From positions 620,001 to 684,000 of the forward strand of contig NZ_CP137850.1 of NCBI RefSeq assembly GCF_033546915.1: a stretch of DNA of 64,000 nt. The letters run 5' to 3'. The notes under the pieces were generated by a model that was not told the origin of the DNA, did no database searches, and was given only the letters and a program-made list of their open reading frames with translations. The stretch comes from Mycoplasmopsis verecunda. Lineage in GTDB: Bacteria > Bacillota_I > Bacilli_A > Mycoplasmatales > Metamycoplasmataceae. Shown here piece after piece: positions 10,588 through 22,513 of the stretch (position 1 is the stretch's first letter; every line of letters starts with the position of its first letter). Position numbers and translations under genes: made by a program.

Positions 10588-12333
10588 TTATTTATGATAT
10601 TCATCATAAATCATTTTTGCTTTTTTCTTATCAATCACTTGTGCTAATTGTTCATATGTAGCATTTTTAATATCAGCATAGTTTTTAAATACATTTAATA
10701 ATTTACTTTCAGTTTGCTGTCCTATTCCTTTTATATTAAGTAAAGAATTTTTACGAGAATTTGCTTTATATCTTTTATGCATAGCACTTTTTGCAAAATC
10801 ATCAACATTTTTTTGCATTAGCGATAATAAAGTAAAAACTTTTGGGGATATTTCAAGTATTTCATTAGCATCATTTATTAAATAACTTGTTTTATGTTTA
10901 TCATTTTTAACTAGGCCATATACCTTGATGTAATCTATTTCATTTTCTTTTAAAGCATATTTAGCTTCATTAATTTGAGCTATTGCTCCATCTACAATAA
11001 AAATGGTGTTTTTATCTAAATTTGAAGAATATTCATTAATAAACTTAAAAACAGTTAAATACATAAGTTGTACATCAGAATGTTTATTCATTTGAGCAAA
11101 CTCAACTTCATGATTAAATGAAAATGATTTGTATTCTATTTGTTTAGCATTTTGTCAGCAACAAGCTACTCCACCAGAGCTTTTTAAAGCAGAATGTGAA
11201 TTATCAAATATAAATATTTCTTTAATAGGATTACCATTATTTAATATACTTTCTAATTCATCTCAAGCATCTTGAGTATTTGAATGCTTGTATTTTCATT
11301 CATTGTAATTTAATTTAATATTGTTTTCGTTATTAATATTAGCAAGTGTTATTACTTCTTTTAAAATACCACTTTTTGGAAAGATAATAATGTTATTAAT
11401 GAATGCATCTTCAAAATTTAAATCTCTATATTCTTCATCTAGCAAAATATTATTTGGAACAATATTTCTTCGGTAATAATTATTTAAATATTCAGCTATA
11501 AAATCTTGAATTTGTAAATCTAGAGAATCGCAGAAGAAATGAAGTGAACCAACTTGAATTCCATATCTATAAAATACAATTTGAATTGTAAAATCATCAT
11601 TAATCTTTTTAAATGAAAATACATCAATATTTTTATATGTTTCTAATTCAACAACTTGAGATTGTTTTATTTTTTGTAAAGTTTGAATAGTATTGTGATA
11701 TTGCTGTGCTAATTCAAAATTATTTAATTTACTATTTTTATCTCTTAAAACAGTTAATTGATTAATAAAATCATTATCTGAGAATTTTAAAATATGAATT
11801 ATTTTTTTATATTTTTTTAATGATTCAGCATAAGGAGATTGCTTAATAACTAACCCATCTTGATAAGTAAAGTTTCTTTGCAAAATATCAACTAAATCTT
11901 CTAAATTGCTATTAGTTGAAAATGGCCCATAGTAATAAGTATCCTTAGTTTTATTTTTGATTCGATATTCTTTATCAATACTTAATAGTCCGTTTTTTTG
12001 AATTTTTATTCCTAAATATGGATAATGTCGATCATCTTGTAATTTAATATTATATTTTGGCGAATACTGTTTAATATAATTATTTTCTAGCAGAAAAGAA
12101 TCATTTTCTGTATTAGTTATAAATACTTCAAAATCAATAGCTTCCTGTAGCATTTTAGGTGTTTTATATGAGTTTAAAGAACCATTTAAGTAATTGCTTA
12201 ACCTTTTTCTTAAATCTTTAGCTTTACCTACATAAATGACTTCGTTTGCACTATTTTTTCATAAATAGACACCTGGTTTATGTGGTATATTTTTTATTTT
12301 TTCTTCAATTTTATCTCTGTTTGCTGAATTCAT
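10588..12333 (-). CDS. uvrC: UvrABC excinuclease subunit C (581 aa)
   Basis: Makes both incisions in nucleotide-excision repair. Domains in order: GIY-YIG nuclease at residues ~15-95 (HKPGVYLWKN, then VIYVGKAKDLRKR), UVR-type helical pair near 185-205 (LAQQYHNTIQTLQKI), RNase H-like nuclease in the C-terminal half (FIVDGAIAQINEA, with Asp), and helix-hairpin-helix at 530-581 (NIKGIGQQTESKLL). The frame is open with TGA as Trp. There is no Shine-Dalgarno: a TAAAAT -10 box lies only six bases before the ATG at 12333, so the mRNA is probably leaderless. Confidence 0.96.
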
Positions 12334-12339
12334 ATAATA

Positions 12340-12345
12340 ATTTTA
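12340..12345 (-). promoter_or_regulatory. -10 box of uvrC, six bases from the start codon
   Basis: TAAAAT on the minus strand, separated from the uvrC ATG by TATTAT. A transcript starting 6-7 bases after this box would begin at or next to the A of the ATG. No SD is present. Confidence 0.5.
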
Positions 12346-12400
12346 TATCATCTACTATTTTTAAAGCAAAATAAAATTAGCAATAAATTGCTAATGATAT

Positions 12401-14227
12401 TTACCCTTTGTATTTTATAAAGTAATAGGTTGTAATTAATGAAAGTAATTTTTCATCAACAAATTCAATTCTTTTATGTTGAATACCTAATTGCTCATTA
12501 TCTTCAATTTCAAAAATACCTAAAGCCGTTTGATTTACAGCATTATTTTCAATAAAGTAGTTTCTTTTTATAAATTTATAATCATATAGATTTGAAGGCG
12601 TGTAATTGATAAAAGTAAAATTATCAATATTACTATAAGATTTATCAATTACATTATGTTTAAAAGTTTCATTATCTAAATCAACATGATTTAATAAATT
12701 AATAATATTATCCTTTAAATTTGCTTCATTTGTATCACCAAATAAATCCTGACTATAAGTTTTGAAAATATTATATATTTCTTCATTTTCAATAATATTT
12801 TGATGCACAAAATCATTATATAAATCCAGAGCATTAATATCATCTAATGTCTTTTCGTATAATACTCTTAAGTTCTTAGATAATTTTTCGTATAGCTTAA
12901 TATCATTAAAATATGGTCTTTTTAACACTTCAGTTAAATAATCTTCATATATTTTTGTAGCATATTTCTTAAAGCCATCTTCATCATTAAAATTATCTGT
13001 TTTAATAATATTTAGAAATGGTAATTGAATATTTTGAAAAATTGATTTACTCATTACTTCATATAATTTATCTTCATACTCTTTATTAATATTACTTGCT
13101 ACTACTAATCCATCAACAAGCAAGATATTTTGAGCAATTTTAAATCCTTTAACAGTTCCTTGTTTTACACTAGCAAAATTATCTTCAGAATAATACATAT
13201 CTAACATATCACCATTATAAACAATAGCTGCATCAGTTTGATGATTACTAGGATTTAACATCTTAAATACGATATCTTGTCCATCACCATCAAGTGAAAT
13301 ATGTTTAGAATCTTTAATTGGAAATGATGTAGCATGAGCAATTAATTCCCCAAATTGATCAATTTGATTCTTGTAATCTTGTGCTGTAGTATGACCAGTA
13401 TAAGGTATTAAATCTAATTTATTATTTTGGAAATTATATCCTGATGAATATAGCATATTTGTTCTAATTGCATCAGTAACAATGAAGTTGTTATAACCTT
13501 TATCATGTAACAAATTTAGTTCATTAAGTAATGAATATGGATTAATGTTTTCTGGAGTTTTATTATCTTCTGAAGATTGATTTAAATCATATTTAACCAT
13601 TAATTTTTTAGTATTTGCTTCGAGTTCTTCATACGAAATATCATGATTAACATTAGGATTTTTGTTAGTATTATATGCTACCATTCCATCTTGAGCAAAG
13701 TAAGGAATAAAATATTTTCATAAATGTTTCGGTTGTGTAAAAGGTTTTCCATTTGAATCAGTTTTCAAAGCTTCATCGTAAGATTCTAAATGTTGAAAGA
13801 CAATTGGAGTATAAGTATTTTTTAACACTTCTTTTAAATATTCATTGGAATCCAATTTAGCTAAAATTTCATTAGTAAATTCATTAGGATTAGAAGCTCT
13901 AAATAATTTCTTGAAATCTATTTCCTTAATTAATCCTTTTTTAATTAAATTAACAGCTTGGAAATCACTTCCGATTCCTGCTAGTGTTTTATTATTAACT
14001 AAAGCATTAGTAAATTCATTGATTTCATCAAATACTTTATAAGTAAAATCTTTTTCGATTTTGTTTATATTATTTTTTGACATGTAAGATTTGTAATTAT
14101 AAAATGAAGGCTTAAATGGATTTGAAAACTTGTAACTAACTAATATGATAGAAACTATAGCAATTATAAAACTTAGTACACTTCAAAATAAAATTTTAAT
14201 CTTCTGTATAGGGGTTTTATCTTTCAT
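12401..14227 (-). CDS. PotD-like extracellular solute-binding protein with N-terminal membrane anchor (608 aa)
   Basis: One transmembrane segment at residues ~12-32 (FWSVLSFIIAIVSIILVSYK) with no lipobox Cys, then a large extracellular part. Residues ~330-375 read DAAIVYNGDMLDMYYSEDN, then a hydrophobic strand and ILLVDGLVVASN. This order matches the ligand-binding lobe of polyamine-binding PotD proteins (GDAL.AY..ED, later .WVD.LAIP), and such proteins in mycoplasmas are often membrane-tethered. No potA/B/C genes lie nearby, so the ligand is unproven. The start at 14227 has AAGGA five bases upstream. Preceded by an unusual 10-3-10 inverted repeat at 14241-14263. Could also be an unrelated lineage-specific surface protein. 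Confidence 0.5.
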
Positions 14228-14240
14228 ATGATTCCTTACT

Positions 14241-14263
14241 TTTAAAATATGAAATATTTTAAA
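14241..14263. repeat. Perfect 10-3-10 inverted repeat before the PotD-like gene
   Basis: TTTAAAATAT, three bases, ATATTTTAAA, ending 14 bases upstream of the ATG at 14227. It contains a TAAAAT -10-like hexamer on both strands. A nearly identical repeat (TGTAAAATAT/ATATTTTACA) covers the ychF promoter at 54973-54995. Confidence 0.45.
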
Positions 14264-14326
14264 GCATTATTTTATGAAATGAAATAAAAACATAAAAAAT
14301 ACAAAGTTGCCAAGTTGTAAATATTA

Positions 14327-14365
14327 AAAATCATATAGTCCCAAAATATAGAGCTATATGATTTT
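14327..14365 (-). terminator. Terminator of the mod-res operon
   Basis: AAAATCATATAG/CTATATGATTTT, a 12-bp perfect stem, with a T5 run next to it on the minus strand. It lies about 40 bases after the res stop codon. Confidence 0.7.
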
Positions 14366-14404
14366 AATACTTTAAAATTACATACATAAAACTATGTATT
14401 TTGT

Positions 14405-16741
14405 TTATTTAAATATTTCTTCCATTGGTATTCATTCTTTTGAATTTAAATTATCTATATATTTATCATGATTTGGTAATAAGAACAATTCACCCGGTAT
14501 AGATTCATGATCTCTGCCAAAAGCAAATTTTAAATTGTATTTCTTTTCACTATATTCATGATTATAAAAATCAACATACATTTTTAATGATTCATATTTT
14601 TGCTCACTGAATTTATCAACATCTTTAGATTGATCTTTGAAATCAATTCCACCTTTAGTTTCAATGATTCAAATGTTATCATCAGTATCTTGTAAGATGT
14701 AATCAGGATAAAATAATTGCTGTTTGTTTGCTACTTCTCTACGAATCATAATAGAGAAGTATGATTTTCCTTTATCCCCATTTTTGTAATATCATTTAAC
14801 GTTTTGAGCTTTATTTATTTTTTCTTCAAATAGTTTTTCTGATCATGAATGGATTTTATTTGCTGTAGTTATCATTGAAGTATCATAACCTTTATAAACA
14901 TTTTTGTCTAAAGGTTTAGATTTTTTAATTGCCGAATCATAAGGAATTAAATCTTGGAAAGGAATATATCAAAGAGTTCTTTTAATTTTATCTTCAGGGA
15001 ATAAAGAATGATTTATCTCCACTTTAACTGAAGCTAAAAAGTTTCTAAATTCTTCAGCTAATTGTTCTCGATTATTAATCATAAAAATCGAAGGACGATT
15101 ATTAGCTATATCAATAATTTGATATCTTCTAAAATATGTTTTAGCACGAGTTGAAGTTCATAAAGCATTAAACATTTCAGCTAATTGTTCTCTGTTAATC
15201 CCTAGTATTTTTCTTAACTTATCAATTGTGTGTCCTTCATCATTATGATGAGCTTTAAGGTTAAAATTGTAAGAAATATCTCTAACAATTAATTTATCTT
15301 GTAAATCTGGTGAAATGCTATCACTTTGTCCTTGCAATAAATCATCATGTAAATAACTGAAATCAGGATTATATCCATTCATTTCTAATTTAGCTAAATT
15401 ACCAATGAAATCACCTTTTTTAAGGTCATATTTCTTAACCATATAATCATAAAATGATTCAAGAGTTTCTTTTCATTTAGCATGGTCAAAAATTGTTTGG
15501 TTATCATTTCTTTCTTCTTTCGGAAGTTTGAAATCACTAAATCCGCTTTTTAATGATAACATAGTAACTTCAACTCCAGAAGTTTGCTGGATAACTGAAT
15601 CTTTAAACTTAGCATCAAAAGTATATAAGAAACAATTATCTAATAAATCATTATCAAAATGTTTTTGATGTGGCATTCTACGAATACGACCAATAGTTTG
15701 GATTTCAAAATCCTCTGACATATTGTCTCTTAACTTAATTAGAATTTTAGATCTAGGACAATCTCACCCTGTTGCCATTGATTGTTTAAAGATTAAATAT
15801 TGTACTGGTGAATTATTATTTTCTATATCATCTAAATTAATCTTTGTTTTATCTAATCAAATAGCTAATTTTCCATTATCTGTTGTTATATCAAGTGGTC
15901 TAAGTACATCTTCTTTAATATATTCAATATATTCATCAGATTTATTTGGCATTTGGATTAATACAAGCGGATTAATTTGATATTGTGAATTTATTTTTTC
16001 ATATTGATCAGCAATTTGCACTCTTTTATTTTCAGCTGTATTAATAAGAATTAAAGCTTCGTTTTCAAAATCTTCTAAAGTCTCTTTTGTTTTAACTTCT
16101 GGATTAATAAAGATAGAACGAGTAATTAATTCTTCGTCAATTACTTCACGATCACTAACTTCAATAAAGTTAATATTTTTCTTCTTCGATATTGTAGTAG
16201 CAGAAGCTTTAATTGTTTTATATGGTTTAATGTGATCATTTAAGAAATCATAAGCTTTTTTAGTGTTGTTGTAATGTTCCTCATCAATAATTGCAATAAA
16301 TTGATAATTATTATTTTCTCTCGCTATAAAAGCTTGATCATGAATGTTTAAAACTTCTCCATCTCTAGTTGCTTTATTTCCTGATTTAGTTATTTTTTCT
16401 CAATTGATAAAATAAGTTGTATTTGGTTGGAAACCATTATTTAAAGCATCATCTAACATTGCACATGAATATTCAGGATAAAATTTAATCATTTTTTCAT
16501 ATGATTGTTGTTCTAAATCACCTTTACCAGGTGTAATTCAAACAAAAACCAAATTTTCATTATTACTATTGTTAATAGCATTAACAATACTTTGCAATAA
16601 CATTAATGTTTTTCCTGATCCTGTTGGTGATTTTAATATTAAAGCGTTATTTAATTCACTTGTATTTTTATCAAGAATAAAATTTGTTAATGATTCAATT
16701 ACTCTTTGTTGGAATTTTTTAAATTTAATATTTGTTATCAT
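14405..16741 (-). CDS. Type III restriction enzyme, Res subunit (778 aa)
   Basis: ATP-dependent helicase-nuclease of a type III R-M system; with Mod it cleaves DNA bearing unmethylated sites. Walker A SPTGSGKT at ~38-45, DEEH-box IIDEEH near 153, motif III-like KASATT, motif VI QTIGRIRRMP near 352, and a C-terminal PD-(D/E)xK nuclease (FYPDYIL, then IIETKGG) near 680-705. I scanned the frame for TAA/TAG and found none, so it looks functional. The start ATG lies inside the mod stop region (seven-base overlap), so translation is coupled. Confidence 0.92.
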
Positions 16742-18438
16742 AAATATCCTATTTCTTTAAGTTCGTTTTCATAGTATTTATTTGGAAGAATAATAATTTT
16801 ATCTTTAATTTCTTCAATTAAAGGATGTGAAATGTAATCTACTTCATTTTCATTAATAAAGATTAATTTAGAGTTAAGAAGTTGTGTATCAGAATATGAA
16901 TCAAATTGTTCCTTATTTAATGCTAATAAAACATCTGAATTATCAATTAATTTGCCTAATTGAAATTGAATTAATTCAACACATGAATTCATTATTTCAT
17001 CAAAGTATTTGTTATCATAGTTAGATTCAATAATTTCATTTTTATTAATAGTATTGATTTTTTGATAAATAACATTATGTGGTAATTCTTCTTGTATTTT
17101 AGATAAACGTTTGAATGTTACATCTTTAGCAATGTAGTTTCATTTCTTTTCTTTTGTGTCATATTCTTTATCTAAAGTACATAAGATGTATTTTCTATTT
17201 CCACCATCTTCAGCATTTAGCTGAGCAACAGCGTGACCAGTGGTTCCAGAACCCGCAAAGAAGTCAAGGATGATTGAATTTTTTTGTGATGATATTTCTA
17301 TTAATAGTTTGACAAATTCCAATGGTTTGGGATTATTAAACGAATCCACAACACCTATAATATTTTTTAGTTCCAATGATGCTTTTTTATTTCCATCAAT
17401 TTTTACTAGTAAGTTAGATATTTTTTTAGTTCTACCTTCAAGATAATATTTAACATAAGGAGCTCATTTAGATTTTTTATATCCATCAATTATTTTTTCT
17501 TCAGTTTTTTCATTTCTAACTCAAATAATTAAGTTATCCTTAACAGCTTCTTTATAAGTAGAGGCCCCTCAACGTCAACAGCTTAAGTAGTCAGTTGGTC
17601 CAATAGGATACACTTCTGTACCATCAGGAGCAATTAGTGGGTAAAAAAGATTTGGACGATTTTCTCTTCTATCATTTGCGCCGGTTTTTCTTAATTGTAA
17701 TTTTGAAAATAAACCTTTTTCATCAGAGTCATTAAATCTCTTTTTATCATTATCGTCCATTTCAATACCTTTAAGTATGAAGTTTTCTGATTGTCTATAT
17801 ACTAAGCAATAGTCAAGAGAACTACCTATTTTATTAGCATCTTGTCCTGTTGTGGTTCCTGTTGCTCTTGAAATTTGACCTACAAAATTTGATTCGCCGA
17901 ATATTTCATCACATAAAATTTTTAGTTGAGCTTGCTCGTGATCATCTATTGAAATAAAAATTACTCCATTGTCGCTTAATAATGTTTTCGCTAGTAGAAG
18001 TCTTCTTTGCATAAATGACAATCATTTAGAATGCTTAAAACTATCATCTTTATCTACAAAATTATCATTATAGAAGAAACCTCCACCACCAGTCTTGTTT
18101 CCAGTATTATAAGGCGGATCAATATAAATAACATCAATTCTATTTTTATGAGTTTTTTGCAGCAGTTTTAATGCTAAATAATTGTCTCCTTCAATTAAGA
18201 AATTTAGATCTTTATTTTTATCAGTTATTATTTGATCTATTTTTTCTAAAGTTATAATACTATTTTGTTCTTTGGTAACAATATCTTCATCTTTTTCTTC
18301 GAATACTAATCCATATTTCTTAGTATTAATAGCTTCACGAATAATAGCAAAAATATCTCTTTGTTCTTGAGATAAATTACTATTTAATTCTTGTTCCTTG
18401 ATTCAATTTAATACTAATTGCTTTTTTGTTTTATTCAT
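16735..18438 (-). CDS. Type III DNA modification methylase, Mod subunit (567 aa)
   Basis: N6-adenine methyltransferase that recognises the site and protects host DNA. Order is that of beta-class enzymes: catalytic DPPYNTGN near residue 106, then the SAM-binding DFFAGSGTTGHAV near 390-402. The last codons are TTA TGA TAA: TGA is Trp and TAA the true stop, and the ATG of res is embedded there. Start ATG at 18438 with AAGGAG nine bases upstream. Unlike many phase-variable mycoplasma mod genes, there is no simple repeat at its 5' end. The IS at 18519 sits 80 bases upstream and may have replaced its original promoter. Confidence 0.92.
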
Positions 18439-18504
18439 CCTAACTCCTTGTATCTTTTAATAATTTAATTTTATTAAATTATTAATATTCATATAGAAAT
18501 ATTT

Positions 18505-18518
18505 AATCTTTCTATATT
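18505..18518. repeat. Target-site duplication, left copy
   Basis: AATCTTTCTATATT directly before the left end of the IS30-like element; the same 14 bases follow the right end at 20085-20098. This fixes the element's limits to within about one base. Confidence 0.8.
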
Positions 18519-20084
18519 ATTAATTAAAAAGTTGAAAGTCCACCTAAGTGGTAAATTGAGTAGTTCCTCAATATTGCTGTATAAATTTTACAAAAATGTT
18601 CCAAAAGCGTGAAGAAAAATAAAGCCTGAGCTTAAAATTCTTTGTTATTTAGACGAAACTGTTGAAATATTTAGAAGTTTTTAACCTGATTATTCTGCCT
18701 GTTTTATCATCAATAAAATCACGATATTGATCATTTATTGCGTTGAACATTTGTGAAATATATTCAAAATTAACATATCTCGGAAACTTGCCTTTTGGTA
18801 GAAAGTTTCTGATTTTTTATGAGCATTTTCTATGCTTCCTTTTGTCATGATGAATATGTATCGCACTTGTAAATAACAGGAATTTCTCTTATTTCATTTA
18901 ACTTCACATTTTCCGAACCATTGTCTATGGTTAGAGATAAAATGGTTAAATTGTGATGATTAATCAATTTAAGAAGTGATTCTTTTATTGAATCTGCATC
19001 TCGCCGAGTTAATATCCCAAATAACATTCTTGTCTTTCTTTCTAGCAAGGTAAGAATGCAATATTTAGCTCTTAAATTAAGAATTACTGTGTCCATTTCA
19101 TAATGTCCAAATTCTTCTCTGTTTCTAATTGTTAATGGTGCGAGATGAATAGAAATACCAAAGTTAATTTTCTTAGATTGCACTCCTTTAGGCTTTTCTC
19201 TTGCCACGTAGTTTATCTCAATTAGATTTTGAAATACCTCTTTTGATTTCAAAAATAAAAATAGAGAAATCAACATCTTTAACATATTCTTAATCCATAA
19301 AGTAATAAAAAAAGCTTGTGGCGTAGGTATAAAAGCATTTTTATCCTTCAATTGTTCTTTATAGTAATCCAAGAATGTCGTTACTGATATTAGTGGTTCA
19401 AATTTCTTTTCATTATCTGAAAGTAAAATACCTTTAGATAATTTTCTCTTAACGATTCTGTGTTGTTTACTTCAAAACCTTCAGAAGCGAACAATATCAT
19501 CTCATTTTGAAATTGTGTTTTCATGAATTTGTTGAACTGGATTTTGAACATTTTGCATTTTGAGCTGAACTCATTCACGATGTGAAACTTTAAAAATTGT
19601 TGTTAGTCTATTTTTACAATTACTGCAAAATTTGTATGAGTCTTCTGCTGTGTAATCTCACATAGCTAGTTTTAAATTTTGCTTGAGAACTTTAGCTGAT
19701 ACGTTCATTGTTTTTGAAATATCATTCAGTGTTTCATGTGTTGCGAAATTTTTAAACATAATAGCTAGCTTTTCCATGTTGAAATGAGTTATATTTTGCT
19801 CTCTGAGTTTGTTTATGTCCTTATGGATTTTGTTTATTTCGTTATCATTTAGTGAATCCATTATTGCAAAATGATAATATGCTTCTCTTTGAGTTTTTGA
19901 TATAACCGTTTGATATACTTTTTCCTCAATTTTTATGCAAAATACTCTTTTTTGTTATACTTCAAATCTATTAACATTATAATTAAGTTAGTTCCTTCCT
20001 TTAGATTTGCAATTTTATTATACAAGGAACACAAAAAAAGCTGTTAGCTCACGATTAGGTGGATTGACAGCTTTTTAATTTATA
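18519..20084 (-). mobile_element. IS30-family insertion sequence (copy 2, decayed transposase)
   Basis: 1566 bp, bounded by a 14-bp direct repeat. Terminal inverted repeats: left AATTAAAAAG then TCCACCTAA near 18545; right, in reverse complement, AATTAAAAAG then TCCACCTAA. It stands between the mod-res operon and rnpB. Size and ends resemble copy 1 (1721-3290), but the IR sequences differ enough that they are different members of the family. The 18519-18648 end holds no coding sequence. Confidence 0.85.
18649..19977 (-). pseudogene. IS30-family transposase with several frameshifts
   Basis: Homology to the copy-1 transposase runs the full length but in changing frames. The start ATG at 19977 is out of frame with RVFCIKIEEK after an A-run. 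From ~19900 to ~19320 the frame is good (KFCSNCKNRL). A shift in a T-run near 19310 moves into the frame reading EIKRGISKSNWDKLRGKRK, which also contains a TAA. The frame returns near 19200 for FGHYEMDTVIL and LTIDNGSEN. Two A-run losses near 18835 and 18810 separate YSSWQKG from IENAHKK and FLPKGKF. The catalytic D, D and E codons survive, but no single product does. Confidence 0.85.
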
Positions 20085-20098
20085 AATCTTTCTATATT
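20085..20098. repeat. Target-site duplication, right copy
   Basis: AATCTTTCTATATT, identical to 18505-18518. The bases from here to the rnpB terminator at 20231 are AT-rich, with no gene seen. Confidence 0.8.
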
Positions 20099-20230
20099 CC
20101 TTAATTAATCATTAATACATAATAAATAATTAATAATTATTTTCTAAAACTTCTAATACATAGATATAGAAAACTTAATGATATCAATCAATTACCTAAT
20201 CATCATAATTCCCTTATATACAAAACAAGC

Positions 20231-20256
20231 AAATAAAAACGCTCGTAATGAGCGTT
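20231..20256 (-). terminator. Terminator of rnpB
   Basis: AACGCTC/GAGCGTT stem, then a T5 run and ATTT on the minus strand. It directly follows the conserved 3' part of the RNase P RNA. Confidence 0.8.
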
Positions 20257-20549
20257 GCATCATAAGCCGTGTTCTGTTCTGTATTACTACAGTGCTGACA
20301 ATTTATCTAATATCTATAAATAGATATTTCCAAGCTTCATTGAGTTCTTAGCTTGAATTCCTCTACCAAAATTTGAGTTTCTAGCTTGCGGAGTTTACCC
20401 GTTTCATTTCTCTCGTCTCTGTGGCACTAGTCGTCTATAAGTTTCCTTATATCCATAGCTTATTGGGCTAAGCGCAATCACTACCACCATTGCAGGTGGT
20501 GCTAGCACGGACTTTCCTCTACTTTATAAGCAGCTGTCAGCTATATGCT
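20257..20549 (-). ncRNA. rnpB: RNase P RNA
   Basis: Catalytic RNA that removes 5' leaders from pre-tRNAs. The minus strand shows the universal element GAGGAAAGTCCGTGCTAGCA near 20525-20505, a GGTGGTAGTGATTGCGC region, and the 3' element ACAGAACACGGCTTAT near 20280-20262 (family ACAGAA..CGGCTTA). About 290 nt, compact as expected for mollicutes. A TATATAA -10-like box lies just upstream near 20550-20560, and a strong terminator follows. The exact ends are estimates. Confidence 0.88.
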
Positions 20550-20587
20550 TATATATAATAACATTAATGAGTAAAAAATTAAGTATT

Positions 20588-21901
20588 TTATTTAATTTTT
20601 AATATGCTTAAAGCTTCAATATGTGCAGTATTTGGGAACATATCAAATCCTTGAATTGATTTAATTTCATATAAATCATTTAATTCTTTTAAATCTCTTA
20701 CTAAGGTTTTAACATCACAAGACATATAAATAATATTTTTAATTTTATTTTGTTTAATTCAATGAATAAATTGCGGTGTTATTCCGCTACGTGGTGGATC
20801 TAGAATTAAAAATGTATTGGTTAAATCTTTAATTTGTTTTTTAAATATGGTTGCAGAATCCCCTACAAAATAACTAGCTTGCACTTGATTTATTTCTTTA
20901 TTTCTATTAGCATTAATAATAGCTGATTGAACGATATCACTACCAATAACTTTATGATCACTAGCTACTAATTGTCCGATTGTTCCTACTCCACAATAAG
21001 CATCTAGAATAATGTTTTCGAAAGATTTAGAAATATATTCTTTAATTTGCTTAAAGATATTTTGAGCTACATTAATATTAATTTGGAAAAAAGAATTTAT
21101 ATTGCAAATAAATTCTTTATTTGCTATTTGCATTACAAATTCTTCTTTAGTAAAAATATTTTTTACTTTATGTTTTTTAATAATATTAAAATCAACAATA
21201 TATTCAATATCTTTAATAGATTCAATTATCGAATTAGGAATATCATAATCAGAATGTATATCCATAGCTAAAGAAACTTTATTATCCTGATTAGCTCTAA
21301 TTATTATTTCATTATAAAAATTAATAGCATTTTTCTTTTTATTTGATTCTAGATAATTATTTACAATAGCGAGAACCTCATCTAAACATTGATTAATAAT
21401 ATGCATATTTTGAATGTAATTATTAGCTATATGTAAATCATTTGACTTGATATCATATTCTCCAAGCACTAATTTATGATCTTGTTTTATCAATGGATAA
21501 CGAACTTTATTACGATAATTAGTAATTACTAAAGAAGGAGAAAAATCCTTATAAACTTGTAATATTTCATTGCCTAGATTTCACGATAATAAAGTTTTAA
21601 AATAATTATTCTTGAATTCAATTTGTTGCTGATAATTTAAATTAATTAAAGGAGCTGAATTATAACAATCATATTGATTCTTATTTCTATATGGAGATAC
21701 TTTAATTAATTTATCCACAGTAGCAAAAGCATATTTACTTGTTACTTTACTTAAAGTAACTTGAGCTTGTTCATCAGGAAATAAATTAGAGGTAAATATA
21801 GCATAATTATTTAATCGACTAACTCCTAGTCCTTCATAACTAATATCACTACAATTTATTATTAATTTATCACCAACTTGATATTTTTTTAATTCTGACA
21901 T
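20588..21901 (-). CDS. RNA (uracil-5-)-methyltransferase, RlmD/TrmA family (437 aa)
   Basis: Transfers a methyl group from SAM to C5 of a uridine in rRNA or tRNA; the exact substrate cannot be told from sequence. An N-terminal TRAM domain (residues ~6-60, YEGLGVSRLNNYAIFTSN) is followed by the Rossmann methylase: LDAYCGVGTIG (SAM motif I), LDPPRSGI, and the catalytic cysteine in MSCDVKTLVRDL. The four-cysteine iron-sulfur cluster of E. coli RlmD is not visible. The start at 21901 overlaps the end of rsmD by 13 bases, so the two are one operon of rRNA-type methylases next to rnpB. Confidence 0.88.
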
Positions 21902-22434
21902 AAGTATAAAATCTCAATCTTTCCATATTTCTTATTTTTATAAACTTTTAATTCTTTCGGAAGAATAATGTTACTAAAATTATCAGTTTCCAATATGATT
22001 TCAAAATCTTCTTTTAATAAATTATTTTGCACTAATTTAGCTAAACATTTTGAAACTAAATCATATTGAATAAAAGGTGCATCAATAAAGACAAAATCAT
22101 AAGTATTTTTTGTTTTATCCAAGAACATTAAAGCATCATTATTGATTAAATTAATGCTATTTTTATCTGGTAATTTAGCGATATTTTGTTGAATTATTTT
22201 ATAAACAACCTTGTTTTTTTCTACACTATCCACTTTAATAGCTCCTCTTGAAATAGACTCAATACTCCAAGCTCCGGATCCAGCAAAAAGATCTAAACAA
22301 GTGGTATTTTCAAGTTTAAATTGTAAAGATGAAAACACAGCCTCACGAACTTTATCTGTAGTAGGACGTGTAAATTTTGAATCTGGTTGTTCGATTTTAA
22401 GCCCTTTATATTTACCTGCAACTATTCTTAACAT
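21889..22434 (-). CDS. rsmD: 16S rRNA (guanine966-N2)-methyltransferase (181 aa)
   Basis: Methylates the 16S rRNA h31 guanine in the 30S subunit. N-terminus MLRIVAGKYKGLKI and FTRPTTDKVREAVFSSL are RsmD signatures; SAM motif I is LDLFAGSGAWSIESISRGA. The usual catalytic (D/N)PP(F/Y) motif appears as FIDAPF, with Ala in place of the first Pro, which is uncommon. No SD is seen; a TTTGGTAAAAT -10 lies six bases before the ATG at 22434, implying a leaderless transcript. Confidence 0.9.
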   Translation of the reverse strand: MLRIVAGKYKGLKIEQPDSKFTRPTTDKVREAVFSSLQFKLENTTCLDLFAGSGAWSIESISRGAIKVDSVEKNKVVYKIIQQNIAKLPDKNSINLINNDALMFLDKTKNTYDFVFIDAPFIQYDLVSKCLAKLVQNNLLKEDFEIILETDNFSNIILPKELKVYKNKKYGKIEILYLCQN

Positions 22435-22440
22435 GTGTTT

Positions 22441-22446
22441 ATTTTA
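22441..22446 (-). promoter_or_regulatory. -10 box of rsmD, six bases from the start codon
   Basis: TAAAAT preceded by TTTGG on the minus strand, then AAACAC and the ATG. Spacing is the same as at uvrC. Confidence 0.5.
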
Positions 22447-22513
22447 CCAAATTAAACAACATAAACTTTAAATAGATTTTTAATCTATTTAATAAAATTA
22501 ATCTCCTTTTTGC

